A stretch of 64,000 nucleotides of DNA from Aurantiacibacter aquimixticola (lineage in GTDB: Bacteria > Pseudomonadota > Alphaproteobacteria > Sphingomonadales > Sphingomonadaceae). This document shows, one piece after another, positions 7,892 through 15,447 of the stretch. The DNA is taken from NCBI RefSeq assembly GCF_003605475.1, contig NZ_RAHX01000001.1, positions 2,447,057 to 2,511,056 of the forward strand. The letters run 5' to 3'. The notes under the pieces are model-generated. The model saw only the letters and a program-made list of their open reading frames with translations. It did not search any database and was not told the DNA's origin. Position numbers and translations under genes: made by a program. Numbering within the stretch: position 1 is the stretch's first letter; every line of letters starts with the position of its first letter.

Positions 7892-9262
7892 TCAGTCTCC
7901 GTGGATGGAATGTAGCAAATGATGGTATCGGCGCGCCGCATCGCCAGCGCGCAGCCGGGCGCGGGCGCGCCGCGCTATTGCCGCAGGCATGAGGGCTTCG
8001 GCATTGATTTCAATCACATTGGCAGCATTCGCTTCGTACCAGGGGCGGAACATCGCTTCCGCCCGCGCGGCGCTCCAGGCGCGCTGGAGGTAATTGCCGA
8101 AGCGATCCGGCGTGAGGTTGGGGTAGAGCCTGTCGGGATCGCCCTCGGGCGGCCGGGGCCAGTCGATGCGCGATGCTCCAAGCCTCTCGGCGGCAAACTC
8201 TACGGCTTGCCGAATATCGGCGACAGCGTTCGACAGGCCGTGCCCCGGCACGTCGATAGCGAGTGCGGCGTCGCTCGGATCCACCAGTTCGGCGGCGGGT
8301 GCGTGCAGGTACAGATTGTCTACGCCACGCTTGCCGCGCCAGTGGATCAGTTCCTCGCCGACAGCAATCCAGCCTTCGTTCTCGTCCTGCGCCAGCTCCA
8401 GGCATGGATCCGGCGCGGCATGTCCCTGCAGGAAAGCGAGGCTCTCCGCCTCATGCTCCTCAGGCGTCGCCACGCCATGCGCGGACCAATTGACGGGCAT
8501 CTGCCCCAACCGCTCGAGATGCGGGTAGAGCGGATCGCCTTCGAAGGCTGTGATCAGCGTCGGCGGCACATCGGCCCTCGGCCCCGGCAGACCGCGCGGC
8601 GCCCGCAAAACGGCGCCGTAACCCGCGCGGTAGGCATTGCCCGCATCCAGCATTTCCATGATCGCCCGGTGGACCCGCGCCGGGTCGGCATGGGCAATGG
8701 AAAGCCGTGCCTCGTCGCGCACATCGAACCATGGGAAGAACCAGCTCTGCTCCAGTATGCGGTTCCAAAGCCATGCAAGGTGCTCGCCATAGGGGGTGGG
8801 GTGCCATTCGGGAAGGTAGCTTTCGCCGAACAGCGCCATTTCCTCCTCGTTCCAGACGGCATATCCGCCCACGGCGAGGCAGGAGAACAAAGACGGATTG
8901 CGCTTCAGCGCCGCGACGGCGATTACCCCGCCTGAATGGAAACCGTATGCCGCGCAGCGCCCTACGCCGAGCGCTTCGAGAAACTCGGCCAGCGCGTCCG
9001 CGAATTCGTCGATCTCCGGTTCGCCCGGTAAGGGATCGCTCTGCCCGAAGCCCGGCGTATCGGGCGCGATACATGTAAAATGCGCCGCCCAGCGCGCCAT
9101 CACTTCGGCATATTCGGCGGAGGAGCGCGGGCTTTGATGCACCATGAGCAAAGCCGGGCCGCTGCCGCAGCGCCGATAATGCACGCGGCGACCGCCGGGC
9201 AGCGTCAGGATATGGCGCGTGATCTGGCTCAAGAATTTGTCCGGACAAATTTCACTCGACAC
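7892..9262 (-). CDS. alpha/beta hydrolase with extra C-terminal domain
   Basis: 456 residues, longer than usual for the fold. The N-terminal 280 residues form an alpha/beta hydrolase: GRRVHYRRCGSGPALLMVHQSP (oxyanion region), APDTPGFGQSD, and the elbow YGFHSGG with candidate nucleophile Ser110 (the usual Gly two residues before Ser is Phe). The C-terminal part contains another LAIDVPGHGLS block, suggesting a duplicated, degenerate hydrolase half. First gene of the minus-strand operon to the CoA-transferase. The start is doubtful: GTG 9262 places the regulatory palindrome (9234-9251) inside codons 4-10, while an in-frame TTG at 9232 would leave the palindrome immediately upstream; neither has a good ribosome site. 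Ester or amide hydrolysis is likely; the substrate is unknown. Confidence 0.78.
   Translation of the reverse strand: MSSEICPDKFLSQITRHILTLPGGRRVHYRRCGSGPALLMVHQSPRSSAEYAEVMARWAAHFTCIAPDTPGFGQSDPLPGEPEIDEFADALAEFLEALGVGRCAAYGFHSGGVIAVAALKRNPSLFSCLAVGGYAVWNEEEMALFGESYLPEWHPTPYGEHLAWLWNRILEQSWFFPWFDVRDEARLSIAHADPARVHRAIMEMLDAGNAYRAGYGAVLRAPRGLPGPRADVPPTLITAFEGDPLYPHLERLGQMPVNWSAHGVATPEEHEAESLAFLQGHAAPDPCLELAQDENEGWIAVGEELIHWRGKRGVDNLYLHAPAAELVDPSDAALAIDVPGHGLSNAVADIRQAVEFAAERLGASRIDWPRPPEGDPDRLYPNLTPDRFGNYLQRAWSAARAEAMFRPWYEANAANVIEINAEALMPAAIARRARARLRAGDAARRYHHLLHSIHGD
9234..9251. promoter_or_regulatory. operator palindrome (box 1)
   Basis: Perfect 18-bp palindrome AATTTGTCCGGACAAATT between two divergent operons. 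It is 64 bases before the ATG of the isochorismatase-like gene and overlaps the annotated start of the alpha/beta hydrolase. Same core as six other sites in the window. No convincing -35 box is visible at this copy. The half-site TTGTCC resembles operators of GntR-type regulators such as AraR. Confidence 0.85.
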
Positions 9263-9315
9263 AGCCCTACGCGCCTTTATTGTCGCCTGTCAAAGCGGAA
9301 TCGAGAGGAACGGCG

Positions 9316-9999
9316 ATGGCCGAAATGGCAGGCACGAAAATGGTCGAGGACGGGCGCACGGCGCGCGAGATTTTCGACGAGGTGATGGCCAATCCGGCGC
9401 GCAAGAAGTTCGGCTTCGGGGAGAAGCTGGCCATCGTGAATGTCGATGTGCAGCAGGCCTACACCCGCACTGACCTGTTCAAGACGGCCTATGAGACGGA
9501 TCCGCATCAGATCGAATATATAAATACGATCAGCCGCATGGCGCGTGAGCGCGGCATGCCGGTGATCTGGAGCCGGGTCGCCTACAAGGCCGACGCGGGC
9601 GATGCGGGCGTGTGGGGCACGCGGACCGATACGGAAGACAGCCTGCAGAACATCAAATACCATAGTGAGCGCCACCAATTCGACCCGCGCGCCGAGATCG
9701 CCGATGACGACATGACATTCACCAAGCGCATGCCGAGCGCCTTCTTCGAAACGCCGCTCGCAAGCTATCTGACTTGGCATAAGGTCGATACGGTCGTGGT
9801 GACGGGCGGCTCCACCAGCGGCTGCGTTCGGGCGACGGCGGTGGATGCGCTGAGCCACGGTTATCGCACAATCGTTCCCATCGAGACCTGTGCCGACAAG
9901 CATGAAAGCTACCACTTCGCCAATCTCACCGACCTGCAGCTGAAATATGCAGATGTGGAGCCGGTGCAGGCCGTGATCGATTGGCTGGAGGCACGCTGA
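9316..9999 (+). CDS. isochorismatase-like amidohydrolase
   Basis: A 227-residue cysteine hydrolase of the isochorismatase-like superfamily, the group that includes N-carbamoylsarcosine amidase and maleamate amidohydrolase (NicF). The catalytic triad is visible as Asp44 (IVNVDVQQAYT), Lys137 (FTKRMPSAFF) and Cys170 (GGSTSGCVRATAVDALSHGY). ATG 9316 is chosen because GAGAGGA ends 6 bases before it; an earlier in-frame ATG at 9280 lacks this. First gene of a plus-strand operon behind box 1; the next start overlaps its stop (TGATG). Hydrolysis of an acyclic amide or half-amide to acid plus ammonia is the most likely reaction, and the pairing with PuuE-like ring-opening enzymes supports that. Confidence 0.88.
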   Translation: MAEMAGTKMVEDGRTAREIFDEVMANPARKKFGFGEKLAIVNVDVQQAYTRTDLFKTAYETDPHQIEYINTISRMARERGMPVIWSRVAYKADAGDAGVWGTRTDTEDSLQNIKYHSERHQFDPRAEIADDDMTFTKRMPSAFFETPLASYLTWHKVDTVVVTGGSTSGCVRATAVDALSHGYRTIVPIETCADKHESYHFANLTDLQLKYADVEPVQAVIDWLEAR

Positions 10000-10877
10000 T
10001 GCGCGAAGGCGCACCTGATCCCGATCTCTACGATTACAAGCCCTTCCAGGACCGCCCGCGTATCGAATGGCCGGACGGGAAAACCTGCGCTGTGTGGGTC
10101 GCGCCGAACCTTGAATATTACGAGATCGATCCGCCCGCCAATCCGCACCGCAAGGCATGGGCGCGCCCGCATCCCGACGTGGTCGGCTTCTCCTATCGCG
10201 ATCATTCCAACCGCGTGAGCTACTGGCGCATGGCGGATGTCATGTCGAAGCACGGCTTTCCGGGCAGTGTCAGCCTGTCGGTCGCTCTGTGCCAGCATCA
10301 CCCTGAAGTGGTGCAGGACGGGGTACAGCGCGGCTGGGAATTCTTCAGCCACGGCATTTACAACACGCGCTATTCCTACGGCATGGACGAAGCGCAGGAG
10401 CGCGCGATCATCGAGGACTCGATCGCGACGGTGAAGGAAGCGACGGGCCAGCGCATTCGCGGCTGGCTCGCCCCGGCGCTCACCCACACGCCGCGCACGC
10501 TGGATCTGCTCGCCGAATACGACTTCGCCTACACCTGCGACCTTTATCATGACGACCAGGTGCAGGAGGTGAAAGTGGCGCAAGGGCAGCTTGCCTCCAT
10601 CCCCTACAGCCTCGAGGTCAACGACCATTATGGTTTTAACGTCTACGGCATGTCGGGCCGCGAATATGCCGATTGTCTGATCCGACAATTCGAGCGGCTG
10701 GCAAGCGAGAACGAGGCGTCCGGTACCGTCATGTGCATACCTCTTCACGCCTATCTGATCGGCCAGCCGCATCGCATACGCCCGTTCGAGGAAGCGCTGC
10801 GCCACATTGCCGCCGATCCGCGCTGCTGGAAGGCGAGAGCGGGTGAGATCGTGAATAGCTGGAGGGCGCAGGTATGA
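9999..10877 (+). CDS. PuuE-like polysaccharide-deacetylase-fold hydrolase 1
   Basis: A 292-residue NodB/polysaccharide-deacetylase-fold protein of the PuuE/cyclic-imidase branch. Seen: WVAPNLEYYE in place of the metal-binding aspartates of true deacetylases, SHGIYNTRYSYGM, TGQRIRGWLAPAL, and the C-terminal PLHAYLIGQPHRI. This is the layout of PuuE allantoinase and bacterial cyclic imide hydrolases, which open cyclic amides or imides. The ATG overlaps the upstream stop by one base and has GGAGG 8 bases before it. No signal peptide, so it acts in the cytosol, unlike cell-wall deacetylases. Its tandem partner and a third paralogue at 39109 suggest several related ring substrates or a multi-step ring opening. 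Confidence 0.85.
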   Translation: MREGAPDPDLYDYKPFQDRPRIEWPDGKTCAVWVAPNLEYYEIDPPANPHRKAWARPHPDVVGFSYRDHSNRVSYWRMADVMSKHGFPGSVSLSVALCQHHPEVVQDGVQRGWEFFSHGIYNTRYSYGMDEAQERAIIEDSIATVKEATGQRIRGWLAPALTHTPRTLDLLAEYDFAYTCDLYHDDQVQEVKVAQGQLASIPYSLEVNDHYGFNVYGMSGREYADCLIRQFERLASENEASGTVMCIPLHAYLIGQPHRIRPFEEALRHIAADPRCWKARAGEIVNSWRAQV

Positions 10878-11788
10878 GCCTCGATCCCGGCTATCTCGAA
10901 TATTCCGACCGACACGAAGGATATGACCATCATATCTATGAGTGGTCGAACATCCACGAGCGCGCGCCGGTGCGCTGGCCCGGCGACAAGTCGGTCGCGG
11001 TGTTTCTCTGCGTCAGCCTCGAATGGTTTCCGATCGTGCCGGACGGCCCGTTCAAGGCACCCGGCCACATGCTCACACCTTATCCCGATTACCGGCATTA
11101 CACGGTGCGCGATTACGGCAACCGGGTCGGCGTGTGGCGGATGCTCGAAGCCTTCGAGAGTGCTGACGTGAAGGCAAGCTTCGCGACGAATGCGGCGGTG
11201 GCCGAGCGATATCCGGAACTGATCGCCGCAGTGCAGGCGGGCGGGCACGAGATTATCGCGCATTCGACCGACATGAACGGCACGATCGACAGCTCCCTGG
11301 ACGAAGAGGTGGAGCGCGCGCTCGTCTCCAACGCGCTGGCGCGGCTGGAGGCGGCGACAGGTGCGAAGCCGAGAGGCTGGCTGTCCATCGCGCGCTCGCA
11401 AAGCTGGCACACGCTGGACCTGCTGGCCGAGCACGGCATCGGCTATTGCTGCGACTGGGTGAATGACGAGCTTCCCTATCGCTTCGCCAATGGCGTGGTG
11501 GACCTGCCGCTCAGCGCGGAGCTTTCCGATCGGACGATTATCGCCACCCAACAGCATTCGGCCGAAGCATGGGGCGGTATGATGCGCGATGCCTTCGATT
11601 TTCTCGCTGGCGAAGCAGCATCGCAAGGCAGCGCGCGGCTCCTGCCGATGGAGCTGACGCCATATATCATCGGCCAGCCATTTCGCATCGAAGCGCTCGA
11701 AAACCTGCTCGCCGACCTTGCGGGCCGAGACCAGGCGTGGTTCGCAACCGGCAGCGAAATCGTCGAGAGTTGGGCAGGGCAGCAATGA
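10874..11788 (+). CDS. PuuE-like polysaccharide-deacetylase-fold hydrolase 2
   Basis: A 304-residue paralogue of the preceding protein, overlapping it by ATGA. Shared blocks: FLCVSLEWFPI, GNRVGVWRMLEAFE, IIAHSTDMNGTID, ATGAKPRGWLSIARSQSWHTLDLLAEHGI and ELTPYIIGQPFRI. The SHG motif of PuuE-type enzymes is replaced by AHS, and His of the LHAYLIG block is replaced (LTPYIIG), so active-site chemistry probably differs from copy 1. It could be a second subunit or an enzyme for a different stereoisomer or ring size. Cytosolic by sequence. Followed, again with ATGA overlap, by the aldehyde dehydrogenase gene. Confidence 0.82.
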   Translation: MSLDPGYLEYSDRHEGYDHHIYEWSNIHERAPVRWPGDKSVAVFLCVSLEWFPIVPDGPFKAPGHMLTPYPDYRHYTVRDYGNRVGVWRMLEAFESADVKASFATNAAVAERYPELIAAVQAGGHEIIAHSTDMNGTIDSSLDEEVERALVSNALARLEAATGAKPRGWLSIARSQSWHTLDLLAEHGIGYCCDWVNDELPYRFANGVVDLPLSAELSDRTIIATQQHSAEAWGGMMRDAFDFLAGEAASQGSARLLPMELTPYIIGQPFRIEALENLLADLAGRDQAWFATGSEIVESWAGQQ

Positions 11789-13203
11789 AAGCCACCAATC
11801 CGCGCACCGGGCAGCGGGATTACGAGTTCGCGGAAGACACGCCGCAGGCTGTCGCCCGTATGGCAGACAAGCTGCGCGGCAGGCAGGCCGGATGGGAAGC
11901 GCGCGGGCCGGAGGGCAGAGCCAAAGTGCTGCTTCGTCTGGCGGATGCCGTCGAAGGGCATGCCGACGCGATCGCCGAAGCGCTCAGCGTCGATACCGGT
12001 CGCCGTATGATTGCGCGGGTCGAGGTCGAGGGCATGGTTCGCAACTGTCGTCGCTGGGCGGCACGTGGCCCGGAACTGTTTGCCACGCTGCCGCGAGAGG
12101 CAACGCAATCGCTGACGCCCGGAGTCGAGATCGAGCCGCGCTGGTCGGCCTACCCGCTTTTCGGAGCGATCGCGCCGTGGAATTTTCCGGTCATCCTCAG
12201 CCATATCGATGCCGTTCCCGCACTGATGGCGGGGTGCGCGGCGCTCATAAAACCGTCCGAAGTCACCCCGCGTTTCGTCGAGCCGATGCGCGTGGCGCTG
12301 GCCGAAGTACCCGAATTGCCGCTTGCCTATGTCATGGGTGGTGCCGAGGTCGGGCAGGCGCTGATCGGCGCGGTGGATTACGTGTGCTTCACCGGCAGTA
12401 CCGAGACGGGCCGAAAGGTGGCGGAGGCTGCAGCGGGGGCACTGATCCCGGCCAATCTGGAGCTCGGCGGCAAGGATCCGATGATCGTCACCGCCAGCGC
12501 CGATCCGGAATGGGCGGCGCGGGCCGCCTTGCGATCGAGCGTCGTCGCGAGCGGGCAGGCCTGCCAGTCGATCGAGCGGATCTATGTAGCGCGCGAAATC
12601 GCCGAGCGGTTTCTCGATGCGCTTGTGGCGGAGGCGGAGAGTGTGGCGCTCACCTGGCCCGATCCCGACAAGGGGCAACTCGGGCCCTTCATCTTCCCGC
12701 CGCAGGCCGAAAAGGTCGCCGCGCAGATCGAAGATGCGACCGATAGCGGGGCGCATCTCGTCACCGGCGGCGAGGTGGAGGAACTTGGCGGCGGATTTTA
12801 TCTTCGTCCCACGATCCTCATTGATGTCACGCCCGATATGGCGGTGATGCGCGAGGAGACCTTCGGCCCGGTCCTTCCCGTAACCATCGTGAATGATATC
12901 GATGAAGCAGTGCGTCTCGCCAACGATACGCCCTACGGGCTCTCCGCCGCCGTGCTGGCGGGGAACATGGACGAGGCTGCCGAGATCGGCGCGCGGCTGG
13001 AAGCGGGTGCGGTATCGCTGCAGGACGGCGCGCTTACCAGCATGGTGGGCGATGCGACGAATCACTCGCGCGGCTGCTCCGGCCTCGGCCCCAGTCGCAT
13101 GGGTGATGAAGGAATGCTGCGTTTTCTCAGGCGGCAATCCTTGCTGCGCCAGACCGGTGATGCGGCGACCATCGCAGCCTATTCCGAGGGCCAGAAAGGA
13201 TGA
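11785..13203 (+). CDS. NAD(P)-dependent aldehyde dehydrogenase
   Basis: A 472-residue aldehyde dehydrogenase. Seen: nucleotide-binding FTGSTETGRKVAEAAA (about 202-217), general base Glu226 in NLELGGKDP, catalytic Cys260 in SGQACQSIERIYVA, and EETFGPVLPV near the C-terminus. Cys followed by Gln-Ser is slightly unusual but within the family. Overlaps both neighbours by ATGA. Oxidation of a (semi)aldehyde to a carboxylic acid is the expected reaction; in this operon the aldehyde could arise from the flavoprotein of the neighbouring operon or from ring opening. The specific substrate cannot be read. Confidence 0.88.
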   Translation: MKATNPRTGQRDYEFAEDTPQAVARMADKLRGRQAGWEARGPEGRAKVLLRLADAVEGHADAIAEALSVDTGRRMIARVEVEGMVRNCRRWAARGPELFATLPREATQSLTPGVEIEPRWSAYPLFGAIAPWNFPVILSHIDAVPALMAGCAALIKPSEVTPRFVEPMRVALAEVPELPLAYVMGGAEVGQALIGAVDYVCFTGSTETGRKVAEAAAGALIPANLELGGKDPMIVTASADPEWAARAALRSSVVASGQACQSIERIYVAREIAERFLDALVAEAESVALTWPDPDKGQLGPFIFPPQAEKVAAQIEDATDSGAHLVTGGEVEELGGGFYLRPTILIDVTPDMAVMREETFGPVLPVTIVNDIDEAVRLANDTPYGLSAAVLAGNMDEAAEIGARLEAGAVSLQDGALTSMVGDATNHSRGCSGLGPSRMGDEGMLRFLRRQSLLRQTGDAATIAAYSEGQKG

Positions 13204-13667
13204 GCAATCGCGCGGCGCTGGAGGCGGCGATGCCCGCCATGATGCTGCACGATGGCTGGTGGGACGGCTGGTATCGCGATGTCGATCCGGACGGGAAGCT
13301 CCTCGACGAGCGGCGCGTGAAAACCTGGTGCGAATTCCCTGACGAGGGCGAGTGGCACTACGTTCAGCATAACTGGCTCAACTGGTCCGATGGTCGCGAG
13401 GCGAGGTACGAATTCGGCGGGCGGCTCGATGGCAAGCGGCTGGTCTGGAAGACCGATCGTTTTTCCGGTTATGGCTGGCAGACCTGCGAGAATTCATTGA
13501 TGCTGCGGCTTGACCGGCTCGACGTGCCCGAGGCCTATTATATCGAGATGATCCACACCGCGCCCGGCGGCCGGACGCGAGCGCGCACGTGGCAGTGGTT
13601 CAGGGACGGCAAACCGTGGAAGCGCACGCTGTGCGATGAGTGGCGGGTGGAACCGCCCGCGAGCTAG
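13200..13667 (+). CDS. unknown protein, paralogue of the DUF3598-like protein
   Basis: A 155-residue soluble protein rich in Trp and Tyr (DGWWDGWYRDV, HYVQHNWLNWSDGREARYEF, RTRARTWQWFRDGKPW). The order of motifs matches the 182-residue protein encoded at 7341-7889, without that protein's C-terminal extension. No signal peptide. Last gene of the plus operon, overlapping the aldehyde dehydrogenase gene by ATGA; its TAG stop shares CTAG (13664-13667) with the convergent unknown gene. One paralogue in each of two divergent operons driven from the same box suggests paired or sequential roles, for example binding related intermediates. Confidence 0.7.
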   Translation: MSNRAALEAAMPAMMLHDGWWDGWYRDVDPDGKLLDERRVKTWCEFPDEGEWHYVQHNWLNWSDGREARYEFGGRLDGKRLVWKTDRFSGYGWQTCENSLMLRLDRLDVPEAYYIEMIHTAPGGRTRARTWQWFRDGKPWKRTLCDEWRVEPPAS

Positions 13668-14389
13668 CGTTCCAATGCGACCAGTTCGTAGCGGTTCATC
13701 ATGTAACCGTCGATCGACCCATAAATGAGGATCGCATCGTCGTCTGCGCTGATCCAGACATCGTAATCGGGATGCGTTTCGCCGCCCATGCCCTCTTCGC
13801 TATTGTCGACGAAGCGGAAGTGGCGACAGGCGAATGTGCCCGCCGCGACCGTTTTCTCCTCCTCGCCAACATATTCGAGATCGATCTCGACCTCCGCGAT
13901 CTGCGGAGCGGTCGCGCCGCGATGGTCGGGGCTCGGCAGGAACACGCGCAGGCGCCGCGTGTGCGGGCCTCGTGAGACATCCACTATGCGTGAAAGATAG
14001 CCGTCGCCAACGACTGGATGCGTGCCGAAGCCGTCGAAGCTGCCGACATTCTCGCGCATTTCCGAATTGCGCCCGATGCCGGGGCCGTAGCTTTCGCATT
14101 CGAGCGTGCCCGCAGCGGCATCGTGGTGCATCCACCCGCTGCCGAGGAACTCGTCGCCAAGCGTCAGGTGTACGAGCAGGTTCTGCGCCACCATATCCGG
14201 CCCGATGTGATAGACGATATCGCGCAGCACGGTGGGCTTTGGCTCTTCTATCTCGCAGCGCGCGCGCATGATGACGGAGCCGTCAGTATGGTGCGTGAAG
14301 ACGAAGCATTCGCGCCCTCGCTCCTGCCCTTCCATACCCTGCTTCTCAGACGTGTAGCGAATTCGGCCGGTAACGGTGCGATGCTTCAT
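13664..14389 (-). CDS. unknown protein, co-operonic with nitrilase-like gene
   Basis: A 241-residue protein with no signal peptide and no membrane segment. It is rich in beta-strand-like stretches, with a central VLRDIVYHIGPDMVAQNLL, a segment THPVVGDGYLSRIVDVSRG and a C-terminal GETHPDYDVWISADDDAIL. The last part resembles DUF3108-like beta proteins in style, but I do not recognise the family with confidence. ATG 14389 overlaps the stop of the nitrilase-like gene by one base (TGATG). It is the terminal gene of the receptor-led minus operon and ends in the shared CTAG with the convergent DUF3598-like gene. Confidence 0.65.
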   Translation of the reverse strand: MKHRTVTGRIRYTSEKQGMEGQERGRECFVFTHHTDGSVIMRARCEIEEPKPTVLRDIVYHIGPDMVAQNLLVHLTLGDEFLGSGWMHHDAAAGTLECESYGPGIGRNSEMRENVGSFDGFGTHPVVGDGYLSRIVDVSRGPHTRRLRVFLPSPDHRGATAPQIAEVEIDLEYVGEEEKTVAAGTFACRHFRFVDNSEEGMGGETHPDYDVWISADDDAILIYGSIDGYMMNRYELVALER

Positions 14390-15447
14390 CAAATGATCCC
14401 GGCCTTGTCGAGGCGCGCGATCACGGCCTCCTGCGCGCGCTTGAAATAGTCCCGGTCCGGCACGTTCGGCTCGCCGCCTTGCATCATACCGTTGGCCTGG
14501 TGGAAGGCCTCTGCGCTGGCGGCATAGGCCTCGGCAAAAAGCGCGGGGCGCTGGCGAGCGAGCGAGTTGACCATGGCGGGTGTGCGCCGGGATTTGCGCA
14601 GCCCAGCGATCTCGATGTTCGCGAATGCCGTGAAGGTTTCGCCGGACAGCGACTGCGCCATCACCTTGCCGCGATAATCGATCACCCGGCTGTTTCCATC
14701 GGCGCTGGCGAGCGGCAGCAGGGGATCGTCGATCCCGGCTGTATTGGCGGAGACGACATAGGCCATATTCTCGAATGCCCGCGCCTGCTTGGCGATATCC
14801 TTTGCGGTGCCGAGCGGGGAGCCGATTTCGGAGGAGGAATGCACGAAAACTTCGGCCCCGCGCATGGCGAGAACGCGGGCAATTTCGGGATACAGGATTT
14901 CCTCGCTCGCGATCGCGCCGATGCGTCCGATCGCGGTATCGGCAACGGGGAAAACGCCATCGAGGCCGTAAGTGTCGAGATATTGCTCCCACACGTCGTG
15001 CGGGCTGGGCGCGAACATGGACAACAGTCGCCGGTAGCGCAGCACCGTCTCCCCGCTCGGCGCAATCAGGAAGCTGGTCTGGAAATAGAAATCGGGAAAA
15101 GCTGTATCGCGCTCATAGGCGTTGCCCGCAATGAACATGCCGAGCCGCTCTGCCATCGCGCCCAGCGCATCGTATTCTGGCCCGTCCGCATCCCATCCGA
15201 CCTTGGCGGCAAAGTCAGGAATGGAAATGCGGCCCGGATAGGACGTGAAGAGATATTCGGGCAGGACGGCCAGCTTCACCGGATCGCCGCCATACTGAGC
15301 GATGAAGATCGACGCGCCGCGGATGCGCCTTTCCACTTCGCCGACATGCGCAAGCATGGCCTTGCGGCTTTGCTCGCCATCCATCGCCTCCAGCGAACGC
15401 GCGGTCAGCTGCATCGCTACCGCAGCGTAATTGTCGGGCATCGTCAT
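14389..15447 (-). CDS. nitrilase-superfamily protein with altered catalytic triad
   Basis: A 352-residue carbon-nitrogen hydrolase fold protein. The Glu of the Glu-Lys-Cys triad is present (Glu64, VLPEYLFTSYPG), but the Lys position reads Arg (RYRRL, Arg140) and the nucleophile position reads Ser (IASEEILYPE, Ser181; codon AGC). The downstream PEIARVLAMRGAEVFVHSSSE block and the N-terminal region are otherwise family-like and the length is normal, so the gene is intact rather than decayed. Either the family branch uses different chemistry or this is a non-hydrolytic protein. Overlaps the upstream flavoprotein gene by ATGA. If active, amide or nitrile hydrolysis would fit the pathway. Confidence 0.78.
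   Translation of the reverse strand: MTMPDNYAAVAMQLTARSLEAMDGEQSRKAMLAHVGEVERRIRGASIFIAQYGGDPVKLAVLPEYLFTSYPGRISIPDFAAKVGWDADGPEYDALGAMAERLGMFIAGNAYERDTAFPDFYFQTSFLIAPSGETVLRYRRLLSMFAPSPHDVWEQYLDTYGLDGVFPVADTAIGRIGAIASEEILYPEIARVLAMRGAEVFVHSSSEIGSPLGTAKDIAKQARAFENMAYVVSANTAGIDDPLLPLASADGNSRVIDYRGKVMAQSLSGETFTAFANIEIAGLRKSRRTPAMVNSLARQRPALFAEAYAASAEAFHQANGMMQGGEPNVPDRDYFKRAQEAVIARLDKAGII

Noticed and set aside
9999..11788. Annotating the tandem genes as cell-wall polysaccharide deacetylases
   Set aside because: They lack signal peptides and the usual metal-binding aspartates and carry PuuE-type motifs, so a cytosolic cyclic amide/imide hydrolase role is more likely.
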